From: an uncultured Anaerolineaceae bacterium
Lineage (GTDB): Bacteria; Chloroflexota; Anaerolineae; Anaerolineales; Anaerolineaceae
Reading direction: 5' to 3'
Assembly: GCA_937897615.1 (NCBI GenBank)
Contig: CALCNO010000208.1
Span: 1 to 38,883 of the forward strand
DNA: 38,883 bases
This document shows positions 7,939 to 15,984 of this stretch, piece after piece. Positions within the stretch are counted from its first letter, which is position 1. Each line of letters starts with the position of its first letter. The position numbers and the translations under genes were made by a program. Below the pieces are notes generated by a model that saw only the letters and a list, made by a program, of their open reading frames with translations, made no database searches and was not told the DNA's origin.

Positions 7939-7946
7939 TTTAGTAA
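7929..7946 (+). promoter_or_regulatory. Operator-like palindrome, copy 2
   Basis: TTACTATTATTTTAGTAA, with perfect inverted ends TTACTA/TAGTAA. It covers the -10 box of the XRE gene. Together with copy 1 the consensus is TTACTATwATTwTAGyAA, and the 42-bp centre-to-centre distance is four helical turns. Confidence 0.7.
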
Positions 7947-7969
7947 CGATTAATAACGGAGGTGTCTCA

Positions 7970-8623
7970 ATGGATGAGGCTCGAGCGGAAAGCAAAGGGC
8001 AGAACGGCAGGGATGCAAGTCCAGGCAATGGTGATGAGGTGCTTGGGAAAAAACTCAGGGAATTACGCAGCGTCAAAGGGTGGACGCTCAAACAAATGGC
8101 TGAGATGAGCAATTTGAACATTAACACCCTCAGCCTTATTGAAAAAGGTAAGACTTCCCCATCGCTTTACACCCTGCAGCGCCTGGCGTCTGCGCTTGAA
8201 GTGCCTATCAAGGACTTTTTTGAGCCGGTTGATCCCGCCAAACCGGTTGTGTTTGTGACCGCCGACCAGCGCACAAAGGTGCACAGCGAAAAAGCCGATA
8301 TTAGCAATCTGGGTAAAGGGCTAAAGAGCAGTACGCTGGAACCTTTTGTTTTGACAATGGAAAAGTATGCCAACAGCGGCGGGCGCACCCTGATTCACAG
8401 CGGCTACGAATTTGTCTATTGCCTCGCCGGCAAGATTCTCTATTATGTTCAAGAAGTGGAATACACATTGACCCCCGGTGACAGCTTGCTCTTTGCTGCG
8501 CAACTGGGCCACCGCTGGGAGAATATTTATGGTGGCGAATCGCAACTGCTGCTCGTTTTGACCCCCGCCTGTGGAATCGTTGAGCAAAGTAAAAAACACT
8601 TTTATTCCTTTGGAGGTATCTGA
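7970..8623 (+). CDS. XRE-family transcriptional regulator with C-terminal cupin domain
   Basis: 217 residues. The N-terminal helix-turn-helix (about residues 26-85) reads LGKKLRELRSVKGWTLKQMA, then NINTLSLIEKGKTSPSLYTL and a dimer-side helix LASALEVPIKDFFE. The C-terminal half is a cupin_2 domain (HSGYEFVYCLAGKI, then TLTPGDSLLF, then LGHRWEN) that usually binds a small-molecule or metal effector. ATG 7970 is chosen for its CGGAGGTG site six bases upstream. Two near-identical palindromes overlap its own promoter and the divergent gene's promoter, which fits autoregulation. It is 3 bp upstream of the NifX-like gene. A role sensing cofactor or redox status for the neighbouring AOR genes is inference only. 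Confidence 0.92.
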   Translation: MDEARAESKGQNGRDASPGNGDEVLGKKLRELRSVKGWTLKQMAEMSNLNINTLSLIEKGKTSPSLYTLQRLASALEVPIKDFFEPVDPAKPVVFVTADQRTKVHSEKADISNLGKGLKSSTLEPFVLTMEKYANSGGRTLIHSGYEFVYCLAGKILYYVQEVEYTLTPGDSLLFAAQLGHRWENIYGGESQLLLVLTPACGIVEQSKKHFYSFGGI

Positions 8624-8626
8624 TAA

Positions 8627-9010
8627 ATGAAAATCGCTCTCATCACTGACGATGGCGCCAACCTCAGCAAGCATTTTGGCCGGGCCACCCACTATCTCGT
8701 GGTCACAATTGAAGACGGTATCATCATTGAGCGTTCAATGCGTGAGAAACTGGGGCATGGCCATTTCGCCCCCGGCGAAGCCCGTGAAGAACACCACGAT
8801 CACCAGGGAGACCCGCACAGGCATAACAGCATGTTGCAACCCATCAGCGATTGTGAAGTTCTGATCTGCGGCGGAATGGGCCAGGGTGCATACGGGAGCG
8901 TAAAAGCATTCAATATTCGCCCTATTCTCACCGACCTGACAGAAATCAATACCATCCTTGCCAAGTTCATCAGCGGGAAGCTGGTGGATCACCCAGAGCT
9001 CCTGCACTAA
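8627..9010 (+). CDS. NifX/NifB-type dinitrogenase iron-molybdenum cofactor-binding domain protein with His-rich insert
   Basis: 127 residues. The start MKIALITDDGANLSKHFGRA and the core CEVLICGGMGQGAYGSVKAF match the small Fe-Mo cofactor biosynthesis domain found in NifX, NifY and the end of NifB, and in many non-nitrogen-fixers. Between the two halves is an insert rich in His and acidic residues, from GHGHFAPGEAREEHH through DHQGDPHRHN, with nine histidines in about 30 residues. It begins 3 bp after the regulator stop and is co-transcribed with it. No nif structural genes are present, so nitrogenase is unlikely. Binding or carrying a metal or Fe-S/Mo/W species for another enzyme is plausible, but the neighbour AOR is only a positional clue. 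Confidence 0.88.
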   Translation: MKIALITDDGANLSKHFGRATHYLVVTIEDGIIIERSMREKLGHGHFAPGEAREEHHDHQGDPHRHNSMLQPISDCEVLICGGMGQGAYGSVKAFNIRPILTDLTEINTILAKFISGKLVDHPELLH

Positions 9011-9077
9011 TCCCGGGGAACACAGTAAGCCCTGATCCTTCCATCCTATTTTCAGTAGCAAGGCGATAAGGAGACTA

Positions 9078-9521
9078 ATGAACAAGATACGTGAACTCCT
9101 CAAAGTAAAAGGAAACAAGGTTTGGTCAATTTCGCTTGACACCTCGGTTCTGGAAGCGTTGCAACTGATGACCGACAAGAAAGTGGGTGCGCTCCTCATT
9201 GTGGAAGACGGGAAAATCGCAGGAATCATCTCCGAAAGAGACTTTGTTCACGGTGTAGCCGAAAAAGAACGCTGCATTGTGAACACCACCGTTGCAGAGT
9301 ACATGACCCCCAAGGTAATCACTATCACGCCAGAGCAAACGGTTGAAGAATGTATGCAGTTGATGACGGCGCAGCACATCCGCCACTTGCCGGTGGTGGA
9401 AAACGACGATCTGGTTGGGATCATCTCTATTGGAGATATCGTAAAAGAAATCATCTCAAACGAAAAATCCCGCTCCGACGCACTGGAAAACTACATCCAG
9501 GGAAGGGGTTACGGACAATAA
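9078..9521 (+). CDS. CBS-domain pair protein
   Basis: 147 residues made almost wholly of two CBS domains: VWSISLDTSVLEALQLM through GIISERDFVHGV, then MTPKVITITPEQTVEECMQL through GIISIGDIVKEII. Such stand-alone pairs usually bind adenine nucleotides (AMP, ATP, SAM) and act as energy or redox sensors, but the partner is not evident here. The start has a strong AAGGAG site. The gene is 67 bp after the NifX-like gene and is closed by a strong terminator, so it is either the third gene of the regulator operon or separately transcribed. Confidence 0.93.
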   Translation: MNKIRELLKVKGNKVWSISLDTSVLEALQLMTDKKVGALLIVEDGKIAGIISERDFVHGVAEKERCIVNTTVAEYMTPKVITITPEQTVEECMQLMTAQHIRHLPVVENDDLVGIISIGDIVKEIISNEKSRSDALENYIQGRGYGQ

Positions 9522-9537
9522 ACTCACTTGATAGACC

Positions 9538-9569
9538 AAAAAGCACACGCTTTGTGCAGTGTGCTTTTT
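9538..9569 (+). terminator. Rho-independent terminator after the CBS gene
   Basis: Stem AAAAAGCACAC (9538-9548) with GTGTGCTTTTT (9559-9569), a 10-base loop, and further T residues downstream (GTTTTAA). The A/T symmetry would also allow termination on the minus strand. Confidence 0.93.
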
Positions 9570-9647
9570 GTTTTAATTCGTCCAGACCCATGAAAATGGC
9601 ATTCATCAAGTATGATTGTATTGATATCACTGCCCAGAGAGCATCCC

Positions 9648-10865
9648 ATGAATTCATCCCACCGCTCCGTTCGGTCTCCTCAGCTCAGTCTCATTCTGCT
9701 GGCTTATATCGCCTTCATCGCTCTCGGCATGCCCGATGGACTCCTGGGTGTGGCCTGGCCTTCCATCCATGAAGGGTTCGGCATCCCACTGGATTCGCTT
9801 GGCTGGCTGTTGATTATGGCCACCAGCGGCTACCTCATTTCCAGTTTTTCCAGCGGCCGCCTCACCTCCCGGTTTGGCATCGGGCGGGTGCTCACCGCCA
9901 GCACAGTCCTCACCGGCCTTGCCCTCATTGCCTACACGCTGGTGCCGCGCTGGTGGATGATGGTGGCACTTGGTTTTTGTGCCGGGCTGGGCGCCGGAGC
10001 CATTGACGCCGGCTTGAACACGTATGTGGCGGCGCACTTCAGCGCACGCTTGATGCAATGGCTGCATGCCAGTTACGGCATTGGGGTAACGCTTGGCCCT
10101 GTCATTATGACCCTGGCGCTCTCCACCCTCAACGGCTGGCGACTGGGATACCGCATCGTGGGCGCTTTTCAACTTGTGCTCTCAACTTGCTTTTTACTCA
10201 CCCTGCCGATGTGGTCCAAAAACAATGCTCCACAAAAGGCGCAGGAGGAAAAACGCATCACCGATTTCCACACCCCGCTGGGTGAAACGCTCAAACAGCC
10301 GCGTGTCTGGCTCAGCATGTTGCTGTTCTTTCTTTACGTTGGCGCTGAGGTCTCGCTGGGAGCCTGGACATATACCCTGCTCACGGAGAGCCGGCACATC
10401 CCCACCCAACTGGCCGGAGTTCTGGCAGGCAGCTACTGGGCCACCTTCACCATCGGGCGCATCCTGGCGGGGCTTTACAGCAAAAAGATCACCATCGATA
10501 AGATCATCATCATTGGCATTTCCTGTGCTCTGGCAGGCACACTGCTTTTGTGGTGGAATCCTGCTCCCTGGACGAACCTGGCAGCCGTGGCGCTCATCGG
10601 TTTTGCCATTGCGCCAGTTTTCCCGGCCCTCACCTCCGGCACTGGCCAGCGTGTAGAAGGCAAGTTCGCCGCCAACACCATCGGGATGCAAATGGCTGCC
10701 GGTGGGTTAAGCGGTGCGCTTGTTCCGGCAGCGGTTGGGGTCATCGCCAACCGCATTTCTCTGGAGTTGATTCCGGCTTGCCTGGCAGCCCTGTTCGCTC
10801 TGCTCCTGGGCACCTACCTTGCCGCAACCAGCAGAAAACCGCGCCAAAAGAACCCGGTTGAATGA
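9648..10865 (+). CDS. MFS transporter
   Basis: 405 residues with about twelve hydrophobic segments. The chain starts soluble (MNSSHRSVRSPQ), then enters the first span LILLAYIAFIALGMPDGLLG; the A-loop SGRLTSRFGIGR between spans 2 and 3 and a long central loop (KNNAPQKAQEEKRITDFHTP) between spans 6 and 7 are typical. It resembles the FucP/YbjJ-like branch, whose members move sugars or drugs, but the substrate is not predictable. ATG 9648 is preferred to ATG 9612 because it begins just before the first span; its ribosome site is weak. The flavodiiron gene starts 36 bp downstream, so read-through is likely. Confidence 0.9.
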   Translation: MNSSHRSVRSPQLSLILLAYIAFIALGMPDGLLGVAWPSIHEGFGIPLDSLGWLLIMATSGYLISSFSSGRLTSRFGIGRVLTASTVLTGLALIAYTLVPRWWMMVALGFCAGLGAGAIDAGLNTYVAAHFSARLMQWLHASYGIGVTLGPVIMTLALSTLNGWRLGYRIVGAFQLVLSTCFLLTLPMWSKNNAPQKAQEEKRITDFHTPLGETLKQPRVWLSMLLFFLYVGAEVSLGAWTYTLLTESRHIPTQLAGVLAGSYWATFTIGRILAGLYSKKITIDKIIIIGISCALAGTLLLWWNPAPWTNLAAVALIGFAIAPVFPALTSGTGQRVEGKFAANTIGMQMAAGGLSGALVPAAVGVIANRISLELIPACLAALFALLLGTYLAATSRKPRQKNPVE

Positions 10866-10901
10866 TAGAATCCAGATATCCTGACGCAATTGAGGTGAGC
10901 A

Positions 10902-12110
10902 ATGCAACCCGTTGAAATTCGGCCGTCCATCTACTGGATTGGCGTCAATGATCGCCACATCGAGATGTTTGAAGGCCTGTGGTCCATCGGCGATGAGGGG
11001 GTCTCTTACAACAGTTACCTCATCGTTGACGAGAAAAAAGCACTGATCGACCTGTGCAGCAAGATGACTGCCGATGAATTATTCGATCATGTACGTGCCT
11101 TCACCGACCTTTCCACCCTGGACTACATTGTAATCAACCACATGGAGCCGGACCATTCCGGCGCCCTTAAAGCGCTGGTCACCAGTGCCCCGCAGATCAC
11201 GCTGCTGGGTTCAGCCAAGACCAAAGAAATGCTGGCCTCGTTTTATGGCATCACGGAAAACGTGCGCGTGGTCAGCGATGGAGAAGAGATCGACCTGGGT
11301 ACGCATAAACTGCGTTTCATCATTACCCCGTTCGTGCACTGGCCGGAAACCATGATGACCTATGAGGTCAGCGAGAAGGTGCTCTTCTCCTGCGATGGTT
11401 TTGGCGGGTATGGCTCATTGAACGGATGTATTTTTGATGATAAAGTGGTGCCCGTAGCCTGGTATGAAGAGCAGGCGCTGCGCTACTTTGTCAATATTGT
11501 TGCTAATTACGCCAAACCGGTCAAGAATGCCATTGCCAAGCTGGAGAATCTTCCCCTTGCGGTAGTGGCGCCATCGCACGGCCTGGTCTGGCACAACTCG
11601 CCGCGGCGCATCGTCGAGCTTTACAGCCAGTGGGCCAGTTACGCCGGTGGGCCGGGAGATGCCGGCGTCACCCTTTTGTACGCCTCCATGTATGGCAGCA
11701 CCGCGCGCATGATGGAAGTCATTGCACAGGGCATCATCGACGCCGGAGTTCCGGTCAATATCTTCCATGTTTCCAAGGCACCCGTAAGTTTCATCCTGCC
11801 TTCGTTGTGGCTCAACCGCGGCGTGGTAATGGGCGCCCCCACCTACGAGGGCAGTCTCTTCCCGGATATGGTCTCGCTGCTGCACATGGCACAGCTTAAG
11901 CACATTTTCAACAAGCAGGCGGCCGGGTTCGGCAGTTATGCCTGGGGCGGCGGTGGACAGCGCGAATTCAACGAACTCATCAAGTCGTTGCGCTGGGAAT
12001 CGCTGGGCAATTTTGAATACAAAGGCACGCCCGATTCTGGCGACCTCATAGAAGGCCGCAAATTTGGCTTTGAATTTGCACAGAAATTACTGGCTAATTC
12101 CCCGGCTTAG
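10902..12110 (+). CDS. fprA: Flavodiiron protein (A-type flavoprotein, FprA/ROO family)
   Basis: 402 residues. The enzyme reduces O2 to water and/or NO to N2O in anaerobes. The N-terminal metallo-beta-lactamase-like domain has the full diiron ligand set by sequence: H80-x-E82-x-D84-H85 (NHMEPDHSG), H146 (FVHWPETM), D165 (CDGFGGYG) and H226 (APSHGLVWH). The C-terminal flavodoxin domain (about residue 250 on) starts VTLLYASMYGSTARMM, the FMN phosphate loop. There is no rubredoxin or flavin-reductase extension, so an external donor is needed. GAGGTG precedes ATG 10902. It lies between an MFS gene and a LigB-type dioxygenase whose ribosome site overlaps its stop. Its presence indicates an anaerobic lifestyle with transient oxygen or NO exposure. 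Confidence 0.96.
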   Translation: MQPVEIRPSIYWIGVNDRHIEMFEGLWSIGDEGVSYNSYLIVDEKKALIDLCSKMTADELFDHVRAFTDLSTLDYIVINHMEPDHSGALKALVTSAPQITLLGSAKTKEMLASFYGITENVRVVSDGEEIDLGTHKLRFIITPFVHWPETMMTYEVSEKVLFSCDGFGGYGSLNGCIFDDKVVPVAWYEEQALRYFVNIVANYAKPVKNAIAKLENLPLAVVAPSHGLVWHNSPRRIVELYSQWASYAGGPGDAGVTLLYASMYGSTARMMEVIAQGIIDAGVPVNIFHVSKAPVSFILPSLWLNRGVVMGAPTYEGSLFPDMVSLLHMAQLKHIFNKQAAGFGSYAWGGGGQREFNELIKSLRWESLGNFEYKGTPDSGDLIEGRKFGFEFAQKLLANSPA

Positions 12111-12119
12111 GAGGAAAAC

Positions 12120-12926
12120 TTGTCAAACCAGACAGAAAGTAAAGCGCAGATCGTTTATTTCAGCCACGGCGGCGGGCCGCTCCCCATCCTGGGGGATGCC
12201 GGCCACCAGGCAATGATCCACTTTATGCAGGAGTTGCCAAAGCAGTTGCATCGCCCGGAGTTGATCCTGGTGGTTTCGGCCCACTGGGAAGAAAAGGAGG
12301 CCACACTCCTCGGCGCCAGCCATCCGTCCATGTTCTACGACTACTACGGCTTCCCGGAGGAGGCTTACCAGATTCAGTACCCCGCCCCCGGCAGCCCGCA
12401 AATGGCTTCGCGTGTCGCCGAGCTTTTGACAAAGCAGGGCATCCCTGCCCGGATTGATCCGCAAAGAGGCTACGACCACGGCCTGTTCATTCCGCTCAAG
12501 ATGATGTACCCTAACGCAGACATCCCCTGCCTGCAGCTTTCGTTGCTGCGCGGGCTAGATGCCGCCGCTCATCTTCAGCTTGGCAATGCCCTCAGCAGCC
12601 TGTTGACTGAGAATATCCTGGTGGTTGGCTCGGGTTTTTCGTTTCACAACATGCAGGCTTTTTTGTGGGGCAACACAAGCACAGACGACCCGGCAAACGA
12701 GGCTTTTCAGGACTGGCTGTTGGAGGTGTGTACTGGCGCTTATTCGCAGCAGGAAAGAGAAACCAAACTGCGGGAATGGACAAAAGCACCCGCCGCCCGT
12801 TATTGCCACCCGCGCGAAGAACATCTGCTGCCGCTGCATGTGTGCCAGGGGATGGCCGGCAAACCAGCGCGCGTGGTCTTCAACGATCAGATCCTCGGCA
12901 AGCGCAGCCTGGGCTTTTTGTGGTGA
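12120..12926 (+). CDS. DODA/LigB-type extradiol ring-cleavage dioxygenase family protein (YgiD-like)
   Basis: 268 residues, matching the class III extradiol dioxygenase family that includes YgiD and plant DOPA dioxygenase. Conserved histidines sit in SHGGG (H16), SAHWE (H55) and YDHG (H120), with SGFSFHNM (H176) and HPREEHLLPLHV towards the end. Members bind Zn or Fe(II) and open catechol rings using O2. The start is TTG at 12120, supported by an ideal AGGAGG (12109-12114) five bases upstream and by the following MSNQTESKAQIVYFSHGGG. The site overlaps the end of the flavodiiron gene, so the two are translationally close. An O2-using fold beside an O2-removing enzyme in an apparent anaerobe is odd. 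The real substrate is unknown. Confidence 0.92.
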   Translation: MSNQTESKAQIVYFSHGGGPLPILGDAGHQAMIHFMQELPKQLHRPELILVVSAHWEEKEATLLGASHPSMFYDYYGFPEEAYQIQYPAPGSPQMASRVAELLTKQGIPARIDPQRGYDHGLFIPLKMMYPNADIPCLQLSLLRGLDAAAHLQLGNALSSLLTENILVVGSGFSFHNMQAFLWGNTSTDDPANEAFQDWLLEVCTGAYSQQERETKLREWTKAPAARYCHPREEHLLPLHVCQGMAGKPARVVFNDQILGKRSLGFLW

Positions 12927-12944
12927 CCGTCACGCTCAAAACAG

Positions 12945-12974
12945 AAAAAGAACCTGCTCTCGCAGGTTCTTTTT
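12945..12974. terminator. Bidirectional terminator between convergent genes
   Basis: Perfect 13-bp stem AAAAAGAACCTGC (12945-12957) with GCAGGTTCTTTTT (12962-12974) and a TCTC loop. The A-run and T-run make it work on both strands, ending the dioxygenase operon and the minus-strand MFS gene. Confidence 0.96.
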
Positions 12975-12994
12975 GTACTACCAGATAATTCGGG

Positions 12995-14233
12995 TTACCC
13001 CTGGCGCTGAACTTTTGGCATCCAAAAGATCATCAACAGAGCAGCCGCCAGCGCCAGCGCGCCGCCAAAGAGGAACGGCGCCGAAGGGCCAAATCCTTGC
13101 CAGGCGCCAAGCCCCTGCCACAACACACCAGCAATAAAAGACGAGGGAAAAGCCAGCAGGCCAATAATGCCGTTGTAGGTGCCATAGGCGGTGCCGCGCA
13201 ACTCTTCCGGCACCAGGTCGGCTACCATGGCGTTGGCCGATCCGTAGGCCAGGCCGTAGTAAATCCCATAAGCGGCGTAGAGCACCCACACCTGCCAGCT
13301 GTGCTGAGCGGCGGCAAAGCCAAAATAGATCAGCGCATACACCAGCCATCCACCGATGATCACCTTCCGGCGCCCCACCCGGTCTGAGAGAGAGCCAGCC
13401 GGTGTTGAAACCAAAGTGTAGATCAGGTTGAAAGCAGCCAGCATCACCAGTATGCCCACCGTGGTGGTTCCCAAATTCTGCGCCCGCAGCACCAGAAAGC
13501 TATCAGAAGAGTTCCCCAGGGTGAACAGCCCAACAATCACCAGGAAAATGATAAAAGGTTTGCCCATGCTCTTGAGGGAGAATTTGGGCGCGGCACGCTG
13601 GCCCTTTGCCTTTATATCCTGTGTACCGGCAATGAGCGAAATGACTGCCAGAATGGCCGGAAGAATGCTGATCAAAACGATCACCTGAAAAGTGTGCCGG
13701 TTGAGGTCCAGTGAGTTCTTTTGCGCAAACCACACCACCAGGGCCGCGATCACAATTCCCAGCAAAGCGCCGGCGGTATCCATCGCGCGGTGAAAACCAA
13801 AAGCCAGCCCGCGGGTTTTCCCATCCACTGAATCCGCCACCAGCGCATCGCGCGGTGCGGTGCGGATACCCTTGCCCACGCGATCAGCCCAGCGCACTCC
13901 GGCGACCAGGCCCCAGCTGTTGGCAATGTAGAAGAAAGGCTTTGAGATGGCAGAAAGTCCGTACCCGATCACGGCCAGCCACTTGCGCGCCCCCATCTTG
14001 TCTGAAAGCCAGCCGGAAAACAGCTTGAGGATGCTGGCAGTGGCCTCCGCCACACCGTCAATCAGGCCAATGATGCTGGTTTTGACCCCCAGCACATTTG
14101 AAAGGAACAACGGCAGAATGTTGATCACCATTTCGCTGGAAATATCCATGAAGAAACTGGTGAATCCTACCGCCCACACATTGCGGGGTAGTTGCTTGAT
14201 GGTTGGTCTTGGCTCTAGTGTGTCGGCTTTCAT
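12995..14233 (-). CDS. MFS transporter
   Basis: 412 residues with about twelve hydrophobic spans. The cytoplasmic start MKADTLEPRPTIKQLPRNVW leads into GFTSFFMDISSEMVINILPL. The loop between spans 2 and 3 is SGWLSDKMGARKWL. A conserved DRVGKGIRTAPRDALVADSV follows span 4. This GKGxRxxPRDAL pattern is known from a group of MFS proteins of unknown substrate common in archaea and Chloroflexota. The second half repeats the loop as AGSLSDRVGRRKVI. It stands alone on the minus strand, convergent with the dioxygenase gene and divergent from glnA. A drug or metabolite exporter is possible, but nothing specifies it. Confidence 0.92.
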   Translation of the reverse strand: MKADTLEPRPTIKQLPRNVWAVGFTSFFMDISSEMVINILPLFLSNVLGVKTSIIGLIDGVAEATASILKLFSGWLSDKMGARKWLAVIGYGLSAISKPFFYIANSWGLVAGVRWADRVGKGIRTAPRDALVADSVDGKTRGLAFGFHRAMDTAGALLGIVIAALVVWFAQKNSLDLNRHTFQVIVLISILPAILAVISLIAGTQDIKAKGQRAAPKFSLKSMGKPFIIFLVIVGLFTLGNSSDSFLVLRAQNLGTTTVGILVMLAAFNLIYTLVSTPAGSLSDRVGRRKVIIGGWLVYALIYFGFAAAQHSWQVWVLYAAYGIYYGLAYGSANAMVADLVPEELRGTAYGTYNGIIGLLAFPSSFIAGVLWQGLGAWQGFGPSAPFLFGGALALAAALLMIFWMPKVQRQG

Positions 14234-14534
14234 TTTTCACCTTGAAGGCTGGATTTCGCACTTTTCCCCAGTATTGACAACACTCTGCGCCATAAACCTC
14301 TGCACAAAACTCTCGCCTAAAAGCACCGCCAAACACAAACAAACCTGTAGCGTTCCCGCAGGCAAAGAACGAGAGGATGTCAAGATATCGGTTTTTTAGT
14401 GCGATTTGCAAAGCACAATCATAACACCATTGAATTATTCGGGGACAAGCTGATTTCATCTTGTCGCTAGATTGCGCAAGCCTTTTTACTTGCAGAGCAT
14501 AGTAGAATTAATCTATCCCAAACGAGGAGAGTGT
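14234..14534. other. Divergent intergenic region with no clear element
   Basis: About 300 bases between the MFS and glnA starts. I looked for terminators, riboswitch-like helices and promoters. A TAGAAT (14503-14508) could be the glnA -10, but there is no good -35 at 16-18 bases. TTGACA occurs on both strands without a matching -10. No gene or RNA element is supported. Confidence 0.5.
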
Positions 14535-15953
14535 ATGTTCAAGTCTTTTACAGAAGCGCAATCGTTCATTGAGAAAAACGCCGTACAAATGATCGACCTG
14601 AAATTCTGTGACCTGTGGGGGCGCTGGCACCATGTCACCCTGTCTGCCGGCGCGTTTGAACCCGGCCTGATGGAAGCCGGAGTGGGGTTTGATGGCTCCA
14701 GCGTGGGCCTCAAGAGCGTGAAATCCGGCGATATGGCCCTCATCCCGGACTTGAGCACAGGTGTGATGGACCCCTACTGGGAAGTTCCCACGCTCAGCTT
14801 TATCTGCTACATCGTTGAAGCCATCTCCAAAAAGCGTTTCTTCCGCGACCCGCGCGAGATTGCCCGCCGTGCCGAAGATGCGCTGGTCAGCAGCGGCATT
14901 GCCGACCGCAGCATCTGGGGGCCTGAGTTTGAATTCTATGTTTTCAACAAAGTGTCGTTTGAGAACAGCAACAACTGTGCCAGCTACCATCTGGACGCCC
15001 TGGAGGCCGAATGGAATTCCAGCAGCCAGGGGCTGGGTAACTTCATTGCAACCCACGGCGGGTACCACGCCATTCCGCCAAGAGACCAGCTTTTCAACTT
15101 GCGCACGCAAATTGTGATGACCTTGCAGAAGGTGGGCGTGCCCGTCAAGTATCACCATCACGAGGTGGGCGGGCCTGGGCAGTGCGAGATCGAAACGCCG
15201 CTGATGGGGCTGATCGCCGCTGCGGATGCCGCCATGATGATCAAGTATGTGACCCACATGAACGCCAGCCTGGCCGGGCAGGCCGTGACCTTTTTGCCCA
15301 AGCCCCTTTACGGAGAGGCTGGCAGCGGTATGCACTTTCACCAGCAGCTGTTCAAGGGGGATGTCAACACTTTTTATGACGGCAACTCACCGGATAAATT
15401 GAGCAAGGTTGCGCTGGCGTACATTGCCGGCCTGCTGCTCCACGCGCCTTCATTGCTGGCATTTACCAACCCCACCACCAACTCTTACCGCCGGCTTGTG
15501 CCCGGCTTTGAGGCCCCGGTAAACTGCTTCTACTCGCTCGGCAACCGCAGCGCTGCCATCCGTGTGCCGGCCTATGCCACCGAGCCGCGCAAGGTGCGCA
15601 TGGAATTCCGCCCGCCAGACGGCACCTGCAACCCCTACCTGGCGATGGCCTCCATGCTGCTGGCAGGGCTGGACGGCATCAAGCAAAACCTCGACCCCAC
15701 CGGCATGGGCTTTGGGCCGATCAACGAGAACATCTTTGCATGGCCGGAAGAAAAACGCGCCACGATCAAGTCTTTGCCTACCTCGCTGGGGCAGGCGCTG
15801 GATGCGCTGGAGCAGGATCACGACTACCTGCTCAGCGATGGCGTGTTCGATGAAGAGATCGTCTCAGACTGGATCGCAGCCAAGCGCAAAGAGGAAAGTC
15901 AACTCTCTGTGCGCCCGCACCCGTTTGAGATCCAAAACTACTTTGATTTCTAA
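14535..15953 (+). CDS. glnA: Glutamine synthetase, type I
   Basis: 472 residues, normal length. It makes glutamine from glutamate, ammonia and ATP. Landmarks are VGFDGSSV, WGPEFEFYVF, KYHHHEVGGPGQCEIETPL (metal ligands), GSGMHFHQ, NSYRRLVPGFEAPV and NRSAAIRVP. ATG 14535 is chosen for GAGGAG six bases upstream; the upstream in-frame ATG at 14472 would add 21 residues foreign to the family. The adenylylation Tyr of enterobacterial GlnA (NLYDLPPEE) aligns with NIFAWPEE here, so residue 401 is Phe and control by adenylylation is not expected. No glnR, glnB or amtB is adjacent. The dCMP deaminase gene follows after 31 bp, without a terminator. Confidence 0.97.
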   Translation: MFKSFTEAQSFIEKNAVQMIDLKFCDLWGRWHHVTLSAGAFEPGLMEAGVGFDGSSVGLKSVKSGDMALIPDLSTGVMDPYWEVPTLSFICYIVEAISKKRFFRDPREIARRAEDALVSSGIADRSIWGPEFEFYVFNKVSFENSNNCASYHLDALEAEWNSSSQGLGNFIATHGGYHAIPPRDQLFNLRTQIVMTLQKVGVPVKYHHHEVGGPGQCEIETPLMGLIAAADAAMMIKYVTHMNASLAGQAVTFLPKPLYGEAGSGMHFHQQLFKGDVNTFYDGNSPDKLSKVALAYIAGLLLHAPSLLAFTNPTTNSYRRLVPGFEAPVNCFYSLGNRSAAIRVPAYATEPRKVRMEFRPPDGTCNPYLAMASMLLAGLDGIKQNLDPTGMGFGPINENIFAWPEEKRATIKSLPTSLGQALDALEQDHDYLLSDGVFDEEIVSDWIAAKRKEESQLSVRPHPFEIQNYFDF

Positions 15954-15984
15954 TCAGTAAACATCATCAAAGAAAGGGATAAGC

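Noticed and set aside
8627..9010. Evidence for nitrogen fixation from the NifX/NifB-type protein
   Set aside because: This domain is common in non-diazotrophs and there is no nifHDK, nifE/N or nifB radical SAM gene in the window.
14234..14534. Riboswitch or small gene in the divergent glnA/MFS gap
   Set aside because: No conserved helix pattern, terminator or coding frame with a ribosome site could be supported.
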